From an uncultured Pelagibacteraceae bacterium (GTDB lineage Bacteria; Pseudomonadota; Alphaproteobacteria; Pelagibacterales; Pelagibacteraceae), in NCBI GenBank assembly GCA_902536305.1, contig CACAWX010000001.1, positions 176,310 through 240,309 on the forward strand: a stretch of DNA of 64,000 nucleotides. Reading direction: 5' to 3'. The notes beneath the pieces are model-generated. The model saw only the letters and a program-made list of their open reading frames with translations, was not told the DNA's origin and ran no database searches. The position numbers were made by a program, and so were the translations under genes. Shown here piece after piece: positions 26,434 through 36,928 of the stretch. Within the stretch, counting starts at the first letter, position 1. Every line of letters starts with the position of its first letter.

Positions 26434-26439
26434 ATTATA
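26434..26439 (-). promoter_or_regulatory. Candidate -10 element of regA
   Basis: TATAAT on the minus strand, 22 bp before the regA start, in the 159-bp divergent region 26412-26570. No convincing -35 is seen. The mRNA leader would be only about 15 nt. Confidence 0.4.
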
Positions 26440-26483
26440 CAATTACAACAGTTCAAAGTGACTTTTTTTCTTTACATAAAGTG

Positions 26484-26519
26484 AAAAAAACCTTAAACGC
26501 GAATTAATTAGGTTTTTTT
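26484..26519. other. Terminator-like hairpin in the regA/polyamine-operon divergent region
   Basis: AAAAAAACCT (26484-26493) is fully complementary to AGGTTTTTTT (26510-26519), with a 16-nt loop containing ACGCG. The structure gives a U-run on both strands. It lies 51 bp before the polyamine operon start and 72 bp before regA. It could end a short leader RNA, attenuate one of the genes or insulate the two promoters. Only two G-C pairs are in the stem, so it may be weak. Confidence 0.45.
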
Positions 26520-26570
26520 TACTAAATTTTTTTAAAGAGCCTTTGTGTAAATTAAAGAGGGACACATGAA

Positions 26571-27752
26571 ATGCGAAAATTTAATACAGTTAACGAATTA
26601 GTTAACTCACTTAGGCCGGACTATCCCGTATACTGTATACGGACAGAAGAGATTAGAAAGTCCGTAAAGTTTTTCAAAGAAAACTTCCCAGGTAAAATAC
26701 TTTACGCTGTAAAAACAAATCCTCATGAAAAAGTTATAAAACATATAATAGCTAATGGTATAAAAGATTTTGACGTTGCTTCTTTAAATGAAATTAAACT
26801 GATAAAAAAAATTAATCCTGAAGTAAATCTACACTTCATGCATACAGTTAAAAGTAAAGAAAGTATTTCTTCAGCATACTTTGATTATGATATTAGAAGT
26901 TTTTCTCTAGATAACAAAGACGAACTTAGAAAAATACTTGAGGCAACAAACCAGGCGAAAGATTTAAAACTATTTGTAAGAATTGCTATTTCAAACGAAC
27001 ATGCAGAAATTGATTTATCTAGAAAATTTGGTGCACACCCATCAGAGGCACTTGGTCTTGTAAGGTTATGTAAAGAGCACTCAAAAAAATTGGGAATAAG
27101 TTTTCATGTTGGTTCTCAATGTATGCATAAAATTTCTTTCTCTAAAGGATTAAAAGAGGTTGAAAATATAATTAGAAAAACAAAAATTATTCCTGATACT
27201 GTTAATATCGGTGGAGGATTTCCTGCGATCTATCCTGATTTAAAACCAGAGCCTTTGATTAATTACATGGAAGAAATAAAAAAAGGTATTAGAAACTTAA
27301 AATTAAATAAAATACCAGAAATTATTTGTGAACCAGGTAGAGCGATCGTAGCAGAGAGTGGCTCAACGATAGTGAAAGTGATTTTAAAAAAAAAACAAAA
27401 TCTTTATTTAAATGATGGAACTTATGGTTCTTTATTTGATGCAGGTGTGCCGAATTTTGTTCTCCCTACAAGGATGATAACTGATGGCAGAGTTCAATCA
27501 AAAAAGTTAACCTCATTCAGTTTCTTTGGCCCTACTTGCGATAGTTTAGACTTTATGAAAGGTCCTTTTCTTTTGCCAAACAACATCAAGGAAGGCGATT
27601 ATATAGAATTAGGTCAACTTGGTGCCTACGGCTTAACTTTTAGAACTAATTTTAATGGTTTCTATTCTAATGAAATTTTTGAAGTAAAAGATAAACCAAT
27701 TATGTCCTTATACGAAAAGTCAAATGAAAAAGTTGATTCTTTAGTTGCTTAA
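26571..27752 (+). CDS. Ornithine decarboxylase-like, PLP fold-III
   Basis: A 393-residue fold-III PLP decarboxylase. The PLP lysine is in ILYAVKTNPHE near residue 45, the glycine-rich phosphate loop is VNIGGGFPAIYPDL near residue 215 and the cross-subunit catalytic Cys lies in FFGPTCDSLDFM near residue 325, a hallmark of ornithine and ornithine/lysine decarboxylases. It would make putrescine from ornithine. It is the first gene of an operon with a DHS-like synthase and the two agmatine-to-putrescine enzymes. Its length rules out the large SpeA-type arginine decarboxylase, though decarboxylation of another basic amino acid cannot be excluded. AAAGAGGG precedes the ATG; its stop overlaps the next start by 1 nt. 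Confidence 0.88.
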   Translation: MRKFNTVNELVNSLRPDYPVYCIRTEEIRKSVKFFKENFPGKILYAVKTNPHEKVIKHIIANGIKDFDVASLNEIKLIKKINPEVNLHFMHTVKSKESISSAYFDYDIRSFSLDNKDELRKILEATNQAKDLKLFVRIAISNEHAEIDLSRKFGAHPSEALGLVRLCKEHSKKLGISFHVGSQCMHKISFSKGLKEVENIIRKTKIIPDTVNIGGGFPAIYPDLKPEPLINYMEEIKKGIRNLKLNKIPEIICEPGRAIVAESGSTIVKVILKKKQNLYLNDGTYGSLFDAGVPNFVLPTRMITDGRVQSKKLTSFSFFGPTCDSLDFMKGPFLLPNNIKEGDYIELGQLGAYGLTFRTNFNGFYSNEIFEVKDKPIMSLYEKSNEKVDSLVA

Positions 27753-28798
27753 TGGACAAAAAAAATAGTTCGAACATCGGACACAATAAAAAATCACTCC
27801 TAAATAGTCCAGTCGAACATATCGATATAAAATCATTCGATGCTCGAAAAATTATAGATGGGATGAGTAAAATGTCTTTTACCTCCAGGGATACTGCCAG
27901 AGCAGCAGGTATTTTTAACGAAATGTTAGCTGACAAAGATTGCTCTATTTTCTTAACATTAGCTGGATCTACCTCGGCAGGTGGATGTATGAATTTATAC
28001 ACTGACTTAGTTAAAAATAATATGATCGATGCAATTGTAGCTACTGGGGCCTCTATAATTGATATGGATTTCTTTGAAGCTCTAGGTTTTAAACATTATC
28101 AGGGCTCTCAATTTCAGGATGATACTGAATTACGAAAAAACTATATAGATAGGATTTACGATACTTATATTGATGAGGAAGAGCTACAAGCCTGTGATCA
28201 AGCCATTTGCGATGTAGCAAACAAGATGGAACCAAAATCATATACTTCAAGAGAATTTATCAAGGAATTAGGAAAATATTTAAAAACAAATGCTAAAAAA
28301 AAGGGCTCTTTAATCGAAGCTGCCTATGACAATGATGTTCCAATTTTTTGCCCTGCTTTTACTGATAGTTCGGCAGGTTTTGGTCTAGTTATGCACCAAG
28401 AACAAAATCCAGATAAACATTTAACTATAGACTCCGTAAGAGAGTTTAGAGAATTGACTGAAATTAAATTGCAATCAAAACAGTCGGGCTTATTGATGAT
28501 TGGTGGAGGAGTACCAAAAAACTTTGTTCAGGATACTGTTGTATGTGCCGAGTTATTGGGAAAAAAAGTCGATATGCATAAATATGCAATTCAAATTACA
28601 GTAGCAGACACAAGAGATGGCGCGTGCAGTAGTTCAACATTGAAGGAGGCTAGCTCTTGGGGAAAAGTAGACGTAACCAAAGAACAGATGGTTTTTGCTG
28701 AAGCTACAAGTGTTCTTCCATTAATTGCTAGTGATGCCTACCATAGAGCTCATTGGAAAAATAGGCAAAAAAGAAGTTTCCAAAAAATTTTTACATAA
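27752..28798 (+). CDS. Deoxyhypusine synthase-like protein, putative homospermidine synthase
   Basis: A 348-residue member of the deoxyhypusine synthase (DHS) family. The NAD-binding parts are SIFLTLAGSTSAGGCM near residue 70 and DAIVATGASIIDMDFFEALG near residue 90. The catalytic-lysine segment ASSWGKVDV near residue 310 keeps the Lys that carries the aminobutyl group in eukaryotic DHS (motif SWGK). Bacteria lack hypusinated eIF5A, so the likely job is transfer of an aminobutyl group to a polyamine, giving homospermidine; that is an inference. It lies in an operon that supplies putrescine by two routes. It also has a long N-terminal basic tail (about 25 residues). Confidence 0.8.
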   Translation: MDKKNSSNIGHNKKSLLNSPVEHIDIKSFDARKIIDGMSKMSFTSRDTARAAGIFNEMLADKDCSIFLTLAGSTSAGGCMNLYTDLVKNNMIDAIVATGASIIDMDFFEALGFKHYQGSQFQDDTELRKNYIDRIYDTYIDEEELQACDQAICDVANKMEPKSYTSREFIKELGKYLKTNAKKKGSLIEAAYDNDVPIFCPAFTDSSAGFGLVMHQEQNPDKHLTIDSVREFRELTEIKLQSKQSGLLMIGGGVPKNFVQDTVVCAELLGKKVDMHKYAIQITVADTRDGACSSSTLKEASSWGKVDVTKEQMVFAEATSVLPLIASDAYHRAHWKNRQKRSFQKIFT

Positions 28799-28799
28799 T

Positions 28800-29675
28800 A
28801 TGACTAAGACAAAAATAGCTTTGATACAGATGAAAATGTCATCTGAACCAAAAAAAAATATAAATTATGCTATTAATAAAATACGTATAGCAAATAAAAA
28901 AGGAGCAAAAATTATTTGTTTACCTGAATTATTTTCTTCGTATTATTTTTGTCAAACTGAAACTCACTCAAATTTTAATTTAGCAGAGAAAATACCAGGA
29001 CCAACAACTAAATTGTTTTCATCTTTAGCTAAACAATTAAAAATAATATTAATGATATCTCTTTTTGAAAAAAGAACTGCAGGGATTTATCATAACACTT
29101 CTGTTTTAATAAACGAAAAAGGAAAAATAATTGGAAAATATAGAAAAATGCATATACCTGATGACCCTCAATATTACGAAAAGTTTTATTTCACTCCTGG
29201 AGATTTAGGCTTTAAATCTTTTAAAACATCTCAAGGGAATGTTGGAACACTAATTTGTTGGGATCAGTGGTTTCCTGAAGCCGCAAGGCTAACCGCTTTA
29301 CAAGGAGCGGAGATAATTTTTTATCCCACAGCTATTGGATGGCATCCAAAAGAAAAAAAGAAGTTTGGAAAATCTCAACTTGAATCTTGGACGTCTATTC
29401 AAAGATCCCATGCAATAGCAAATGGTGTTTACGTTGCTGCAGTAAATAGAGTGGGAGTCGAAAAACAAGGTTCAAAAAAATTAGAATTTTGGGGAAATAG
29501 TATTATTTTTGATCCTAATGGAAATATTTTAAAAAAAGCTAATACTAAAGAGTCAATTATTATATGTGAGTTAGATTTTAAAAAAATAGAGACAACAAGA
29601 AGACATTGGCCATTTTTTAGAGACAGAAGAATAGATAGTTATAAAAAGATTTTAAAAAATCCAATAGATGAGTAG
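28800..29675 (+). CDS. aguB: N-carbamoylputrescine amidase
   Basis: Nitrilase-family enzyme hydrolysing N-carbamoylputrescine to putrescine, CO2 and ammonia. An in-frame ATG at 28725 lies inside the DHS-like gene. ATG 28800, 1 bp after that gene's stop, gives MTKTKIALIQMKMSS as expected for the family, with 291 residues. The triad is visible: Glu in IICLPELFSSYYF, Lys in IGKYRKMHIPDDP and Cys in GTLICWDQWFPEAARL. QYYEKFYFTPGDLGFK and SHAIANGVYVAAVNRVG are typical of AguB. The gene overlaps aguA by 8 nt. Confidence 0.92.
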   Translation: MTKTKIALIQMKMSSEPKKNINYAINKIRIANKKGAKIICLPELFSSYYFCQTETHSNFNLAEKIPGPTTKLFSSLAKQLKIILMISLFEKRTAGIYHNTSVLINEKGKIIGKYRKMHIPDDPQYYEKFYFTPGDLGFKSFKTSQGNVGTLICWDQWFPEAARLTALQGAEIIFYPTAIGWHPKEKKKFGKSQLESWTSIQRSHAIANGVYVAAVNRVGVEKQGSKKLEFWGNSIIFDPNGNILKKANTKESIIICELDFKKIETTRRHWPFFRDRRIDSYKKILKNPIDE

Positions 29676-30717
29676 TGTTTTTTTAAAAAAACATCTCAGA
29701 ATGCCTGCAGAGTGGGAAAAACAAAAATCCACTTGGATCGCGTGGCCCCATAACAAAAACGACTGGCCAAATAAATTTAAAAATATTCCTTACGTTTTTG
29801 CAGAAATTATTTCATGTATTTCAAAAGTTCAAATTGTAAATCTCTTAATAGAAAATAACAAATCAAAAAAAAATATAATTAATTATCTAAAACAAAAAAA
29901 AGCGAAAATTAATAATATAAAAATCATAATATGTAAAACTGATAGAGTTTGGGTTAGAGATTCAGGCCCTATTTTTCTAAAAGATAAAAAAAAAAATATA
30001 ATCTTATCAAATTGGAATTTTAATGCTTGGGCAAAATATAAAAATTTTAAAAACGACAACCAAGTGAATTTAAAGATTTCAAAAAATAAAAGATATAAGC
30101 TTTTAAATATTATATATAAAAATAAACCTGTTACATTAGAAGGTGGGTCAATTGATGTGAATGGTAAAGGCTTACTTTTAACTACGAAAGAATGTCTATT
30201 AAGCAAAATACAAGAGAGAAATCCTGGCTTAGGTATAAAAGATTACACAAAGATATTCAAAAAAATATTAGGAGTTAAAAAAATTGTTTGGTTAGAGAAA
30301 GGCATATCCGGAGATGATACTCATGGACATATTGATGATGTTGCAAGATTTGTATCTAAAAACAAAGTTTTTTTAGCAGTAGAAAGTAACAAAAAGGATA
30401 AAAATTTCAGAAATTTGAAAAAAAATTTGGATATTTTAAATAAAACAATAGTTAATAAGAGAAAACTTAAAATAATTAAGATACCAATGCCAAATCCTAA
30501 AATTATTGAGGGAACCAGAGTGCCTGCAACATACCTAAATTTTTATATAGCTAACAAAATTGTTTTAGTTCCAGTTTTTAATGATGCTAAAGACAAAATT
30601 GTGATTAATATTTTTAAGAAGAATTTTAAATCTAGAAAAATAATCCCTATTAATTGTTCTGAATTAATCTGGGGACTAGGTGCTATTCATTGTATGACAC
30701 AACAAGAACCTATTTAA
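29668..30717 (+). CDS. aguA: Agmatine deiminase
   Basis: Converts agmatine to N-carbamoylputrescine and ammonia, the step before AguB. It has 349 residues. Motifs of the guanidino-group-modifying fold are RMPAEWEKQKSTWIAWPHN near residue 11, DRVWVRDSGPIF near 93, TLEGGSIDVNGKG near 155, GDDTHGHIDDVARFV near 213 (catalytic Asp/His) and the nucleophile in GAIHCMTQQEP at the C-terminus. All expected catalytic residues appear present. Last gene of the polyamine operon; its 3' end overlaps the convergent regB gene by 8 bp. Confidence 0.93.
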   Translation: MSSVFLKKHLRMPAEWEKQKSTWIAWPHNKNDWPNKFKNIPYVFAEIISCISKVQIVNLLIENNKSKKNIINYLKQKKAKINNIKIIICKTDRVWVRDSGPIFLKDKKKNIILSNWNFNAWAKYKNFKNDNQVNLKISKNKRYKLLNIIYKNKPVTLEGGSIDVNGKGLLLTTKECLLSKIQERNPGLGIKDYTKIFKKILGVKKIVWLEKGISGDDTHGHIDDVARFVSKNKVFLAVESNKKDKNFRNLKKNLDILNKTIVNKRKLKIIKIPMPNPKIIEGTRVPATYLNFYIANKIVLVPVFNDAKDKIVINIFKKNFKSRKIIPINCSELIWGLGAIHCMTQQEPI

Positions 30718-31987
30718 CTAATTTTGATAAAGCAAAAACAATTCCGACTTCTGCTCCATTATGATTGTTCTTAAAATTTAGTTTTGCTCCTTGTTTTTCT
30801 AAAAGAGTCTTACCAAGAAAAGTTCCAAGGCCTAGCCCTGCATTTGAGCCAGTCTCTTTTGATTTTGATTTTATGTATGGTTCACCTAAAAAATTGAAAA
30901 TATCGTCCGGGAAACCTGGGCCATCATCTTTTATTATTACAGTAATTTCTCTATCGTTGCTCTTTAGATAGATATTAACTTTACTTTTTGAAAATTTATT
31001 AGCGTTGCCTATAAAATTTCTTAAACCGTAAATAATTTCTGGTGTTCGATCTATATCAATTTTATTTTTATCATCTTCAATAGAAAGTTCTATTTTTTTG
31101 GACGAAGTTTCTTTAAATGAATTTATTATTTCTTCTAATAAATCTTCAAAGTTTATTGAACTTAAAAAAACGTCATCCTTTATTTGTTTTTTTGAGATTT
31201 TTTTTAATATATCACTACATCTTTTTGTTTGACTAATTAGGAGGTCAATATCCTTGGAGAGATCTCTGTTATCACCAATTTCTTTTTTTAATTCTTTAGC
31301 AACTACAGCAATAGTAGCTAAAGGAGTTCCTAGTGAATGAGCAGCTGCTGCTGCTTGTCCACCTAAGGACTCAAGTTCATATTCTTTTGATATTACTTCT
31401 TGTAATTTGTTAAGTGCCTCAGATCTTTTTTTTGTTTCACCTGCAAATCGAATTCCAAAATAACTCAAAAAAATCAAACCTATCAAAATTGCGATTAGTA
31501 TTCCTTGCTTATAAAAGTTGGGAACGTCAAAAGTGTTTGACTCTAGTCCAGGTAGTGGGAGGTAAGTATAAGATAAAAGAAATAACAAAAAAGAAGTTAT
31601 TACTCCTAATATAATTGTGGTTCCCATGCTTAGAAAAGTTGATGATACTATAGTTGGTATAATTAATAATATTACAAAAGGATTTAAAATTCCGCCTGTA
31701 AAATATAATAAAGCACTTAGTTGAAATATATCATATAAAAGAAACAATGAGGCGTATGTATCTTTCAACTGAATTACTTTAATTTTAAATTGAAGATATA
31801 GGTTAGTTAATAGTCCTACAAAGATAATTATATAGGTTTCTTTAATTGGAAATTTTAAATCAAGGTAGAAAAAAACAATATTTACTGCAGTAAACTGCCC
31901 AAAAATTGCTATATAACGTAATATTGTTAATATACTTTTATCTAAATTTAAATTCTCTTTTGTTCTAAAGAGAGTTGAAAAATTCAT
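30710..31987 (-). CDS. regB: Redox sensor histidine kinase RegB (PrrB/ActS)
   Basis: Membrane sensor kinase of 425 residues with six hydrophobic helices in the first 180. The ubiquinone-sensing heptad is present as GGILNPF near residue 98. The H-box reads AAAAAHSLGTPLATI (His near 217). A cysteine in QTKRCSDIL lies exactly 40 residues after that His, the spacing of the redox-active Cys in Rhodobacter RegB. G1 DDGPGFPDD and G2 GLGLGTFLGKTL follow. So both quinone and thiol redox inputs look conserved. It phosphorylates RegA, encoded at 25839. It lies 7 bp downstream of gyrB. Confidence 0.92.
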   Translation of the reverse strand: MNFSTLFRTKENLNLDKSILTILRYIAIFGQFTAVNIVFFYLDLKFPIKETYIIIFVGLLTNLYLQFKIKVIQLKDTYASLFLLYDIFQLSALLYFTGGILNPFVILLIIPTIVSSTFLSMGTTIILGVITSFLLFLLSYTYLPLPGLESNTFDVPNFYKQGILIAILIGLIFLSYFGIRFAGETKKRSEALNKLQEVISKEYELESLGGQAAAAAHSLGTPLATIAVVAKELKKEIGDNRDLSKDIDLLISQTKRCSDILKKISKKQIKDDVFLSSINFEDLLEEIINSFKETSSKKIELSIEDDKNKIDIDRTPEIIYGLRNFIGNANKFSKSKVNIYLKSNDREITVIIKDDGPGFPDDIFNFLGEPYIKSKSKETGSNAGLGLGTFLGKTLLEKQGAKLNFKNNHNGAEVGIVFALSKLVK

Positions 31988-31994
31988 CGTAAAA

Positions 31995-34052
<2,058 letters not shown>

Positions 34053-34183
34053 TTATATGAATTTATTTAGTATATCATTTTTTTCACTAAATATAAAATC
34101 ACTGACGACCAAAGTGACTTAAAACTATTACGTACCAACAATTATAGAGGTCAAAATAAAAAAAAATCTAAAAATGAGCAAAA

Positions 34184-35299
34184 TTAGATTTTCATCGGCA
34201 TAATAACGTAATAACTATTTTTATCTGAAATATCCTCAATAAGAACAGGAGAAACAGAGTCTTTTAAATTCATTTTTAAGTTTTTGTCTTCTACTTCTGA
34301 TGCAATATCAATTAAGTATTTTGAATTAAAACTAATATTCAAATTTTCAGAAGTAAATTCAGCTTTTATTTTCTCATTTCCCTCTCCAGAATTAGCACTA
34401 TTAACAGAAAGTTGGACGTTATCCTTATTTACAACTAATTTAACGCCTTCTTTTCTGTCAAGAGAGACGCTCGCCACTCTCTCAATTGAATTTATAAAAT
34501 CTTTTGAAGATACAATTAATTTTTTATCGTTAGAAGTTGGTACAACTTTTTTATAATCAGGAAATTTACCGTCAATCACTTTTGATATTAACTTAATGTT
34601 TCCTATGGTAAATTTTATTTTATTTTCACTTGTTTGCATAATGAGTTGGTCTGATGTTTCTGCTAAAAGAGAACAAAGTTGAAATACTGTTTTTCTTGGC
34701 AAAATTAAAGATGTGAAATCACTTATTTTTTCAATTTCTAAACTACTTGAAGACAGTCTATGGCTATCCGTAGCTACACCGGTTAAAAAATTTCTTCCAT
34801 GGGCCTCGGTGAGATGTAAAAATATTCCGTTTAAATAGTGTCTTGTGTCGTCATTAGATATTGAAATTCTTGTTTTATTTAAAAGTTTTAAAAACCTGCT
34901 GTTATTTAGATTAATTTCTTGACCTTCAAATTCATCTGCAAAACTAGGAAAATTATCTGTTGGAAGACATAAAAGATTAAAGTCAGCGTTTTCACTTTTT
35001 AAACTTAGTTTATTTTCTGTTTTTAAATCAAAGTTAAGTTCAGAATTTGACGAAATTTTTCTCAATATATCATATAGTATCGCTGCTGAAGTAGTTGTGC
35101 TTCCATCTTTAAATATTTTAACGTCGCTAATTTCATCGTAAAAAATTATATCAAGATCTGTAGCGACTATTGATAACTTTTTGTCCTTAAGCTGTAATAA
35201 AACATTTGACAAAATTGGTAGTGTATTTTTTTTTTCTACTACTCCCTGTACAAAATTTAACGATTTTAATAAGGCGTCCCTTTTAACAACAAATTGCAT
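34184..35299 (-). CDS. dnaN: DNA polymerase III beta sliding clamp
   Basis: Ring-shaped processivity clamp of 371 residues with the three clamp domains. It starts MQFVVKRDALLKSLNFVQGVVEKKNTLPIL-like, has LSIVATDLDI in domain 1 and TGVATDSHRLSSSSLEIEK near residue 175, which ends domain 2 strands. The protein-binding pocket tail YYVIMPMKI at the C-terminus matches the usual YVVMPMRL. It lies 4 bp downstream of dnaA. The 134 bp between its stop and gyrB (34050-34183) holds no gene I can recognise. Confidence 0.96.
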   Translation of the reverse strand: MQFVVKRDALLKSLNFVQGVVEKKNTLPILSNVLLQLKDKKLSIVATDLDIIFYDEISDVKIFKDGSTTTSAAILYDILRKISSNSELNFDLKTENKLSLKSENADFNLLCLPTDNFPSFADEFEGQEINLNNSRFLKLLNKTRISISNDDTRHYLNGIFLHLTEAHGRNFLTGVATDSHRLSSSSLEIEKISDFTSLILPRKTVFQLCSLLAETSDQLIMQTSENKIKFTIGNIKLISKVIDGKFPDYKKVVPTSNDKKLIVSSKDFINSIERVASVSLDRKEGVKLVVNKDNVQLSVNSANSGEGNEKIKAEFTSENLNISFNSKYLIDIASEVEDKNLKMNLKDSVSPVLIEDISDKNSYYVIMPMKI

Positions 35300-35303
35300 A
35301 AAT

Positions 35304-36695
35304 TTACTGCTCTAATAATAAACTTTTAATCTGGCTAATATTTTTTTTCATTTCATCATCTTGTTCGGAAAGTCTAGTGATAGTTTTAACAGCATGAATA
35401 ACAGTTGTATGATCACGATTAGCAAATCTTCTGCCAATTTCTGGTAAAGATCTTGTAGTCATTTTTTTTGCTAAATACATTGCAATCTGTCTAGGTCTTG
35501 CCAAAGGTCTTGATCTTCTCTGCGAAAGCATTTCGCTTAAAGCAATGTTAAAATAATTTGATACAACATTTTGAATTTTATCTACTGTTATTACTCTAAT
35601 TTGGTTGAAAACATCTTTTAAAATATTTTTACAATCATTAATTGTTAAGTCGTTATTATGTACCCTGCTGAACGCAATTACTCTATTTAAAATTCCTATA
35701 AGCTCTCGTATGTTTGTCTTGCTTTCGCTAGCAATGTAACTAATTACTTCGTCGCTTAGATTGATGCTCTCTTTAAATTGATTTTGAATTTCTTCAATTT
35801 TTTTATTAATAATATTTATTTTTAATTCTAAATCTGGCGTGTCAATATCTACTACTAGACCACCAGATAATCTTGACTTAATTCTATCTTGAATTCTATC
35901 TAATTTCATAGGAGCACGATCTGATGAGATTATTATTTGGGATCCTTTTTCCATTAAGCTGTTAAAGGTATGAAAAAACTCTTCCTGTAAGCTCTCTTTC
36001 CCGCTCATAAATTGAATATCATCTATAATAAAAATTGATGATTTTCTGAAAAAATCCTTAAAGTTAACCATGTCATTTTTTTTAATAGATTTTATAAAAT
36101 GGTACATGAATCTCTCAGCAGAAATGAACATCACGTTATTATCGGTTTGAAGTTCTAAGCCAATTGCATTTAGCAAGTGTGTTTTGCCTAAACCAACGCC
36201 TCCGCATATATATAATGGATTATAGCGAGAAATATTTTCAGATACCTTTTTGGAGTAAGATAAAGCTATATCATTACTTTTTCCTTGTACAAAACTTTCA
36301 AAACTTAAATTTGGATTTAGTCTGTTATAATTTAAAATTGAATCTTTTATTTCAGTTACTTTATTAAGCTCGTTTATTTTAATAAATTCTTGGTTTTGCT
36401 TGTTTTCCTCTATTATTTTAAACTCTATCCTATTCAAACTAAGCTTGAAAATTTTTACTTGTTCAAGAATTTTATCCAAATATCTTGAGACTATCCAATC
36501 TCTAAAAAAACGTGTTGGCACTCCTAATATGAGATAATCGTTGTATTCTTTTACTAGAGAAATTTTTTGTAGCCAACTATTGTAAATTTCGCTTCCAAAT
36601 GATTTTTTGAATGCACTTTGTATTTCATCCCAGTTTAATGTTTTTTCTTCTTCAGAAATAAAAGCGTTTTGTTTTTTTATATTATTATTTTCCAT
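35304..36695 (-). CDS. dnaA: Chromosomal replication initiator DnaA
   Basis: AAA+ initiator that opens oriC. It has 463 residues with domain I (about 20-100), an AAA+ core with Walker A YICGGVGLGKTHLL near residue 165, Walker B IFIIDDIQFMSGKE near 230 and sensor motifs. The domain IV DNA-binding signature RPLARPRQIAMYLAKKMTTRSLPEIGRRFANRDHTTVIHAV is near residue 400, with the GRDHTTV-type loop written NRDHTTV. rpsT is upstream and dnaN downstream, the usual alphaproteobacterial arrangement. Confidence 0.97.
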   Translation of the reverse strand: MENNNIKKQNAFISEEEKTLNWDEIQSAFKKSFGSEIYNSWLQKISLVKEYNDYLILGVPTRFFRDWIVSRYLDKILEQVKIFKLSLNRIEFKIIEENKQNQEFIKINELNKVTEIKDSILNYNRLNPNLSFESFVQGKSNDIALSYSKKVSENISRYNPLYICGGVGLGKTHLLNAIGLELQTDNNVMFISAERFMYHFIKSIKKNDMVNFKDFFRKSSIFIIDDIQFMSGKESLQEEFFHTFNSLMEKGSQIIISSDRAPMKLDRIQDRIKSRLSGGLVVDIDTPDLELKINIINKKIEEIQNQFKESINLSDEVISYIASESKTNIRELIGILNRVIAFSRVHNNDLTINDCKNILKDVFNQIRVITVDKIQNVVSNYFNIALSEMLSQRRSRPLARPRQIAMYLAKKMTTRSLPEIGRRFANRDHTTVIHAVKTITRLSEQDDEMKKNISQIKSLLLEQ

Positions 36696-36703
36696 GTAGA
36701 TAA
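36695..36703 (-). promoter_or_regulatory. Near-consensus DnaA box at the dnaA start
   Basis: On the minus strand TTATCTACA differs from the DnaA-box consensus TTATCCACA at one base and overlaps the dnaA ATG. A second copy of the same core, TGTAGATAT on the plus strand, is at 36870-36878. The gap 36696-36928 between rpsT and dnaA is the longest gene-free stretch in the window. Besides these boxes I see only AT-rich DNA and a weak hairpin in it. Confidence 0.3.
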
Positions 36704-36892
36704 TTCTTAAGAAATTCTAATAAAGACTTTTTAAAAAAATATGCAACAACTATTTATAAAAAACAAAAAAAAATTGAAGTTGGGTTGTATGATTAACGTT
36801 CAGATAGAATTAAAAAAAAATTTGCAACTCTTCGATTTAAGTTTCAATATTTAGTTTAAAAAATCTAAATGTAGATATGTATTAAGTAGAAA

Positions 36893-36910
36893 ACTTTAGC
36901 TACTAAAAGT
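36893..36910 (-). terminator. Weak hairpin downstream of rpsT
   Basis: On the minus strand ACTTTTAG can pair with CTAAAGT (one bulged base, 3-nt loop), followed by TTTC. It lies 19 bp after the rpsT stop codon and could mark its transcript end. The stem is short and AU-rich. Confidence 0.3.
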
Positions 36911-36928
36911 CTATCAACTTAAGATTGA

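Noticed and set aside
28725..28799. Upstream start for the carbamoylputrescine amidase
   Set aside because: It lies inside the DHS-like gene and adds residues not seen in the family; ATG 28800 follows the upstream stop by 1 bp.
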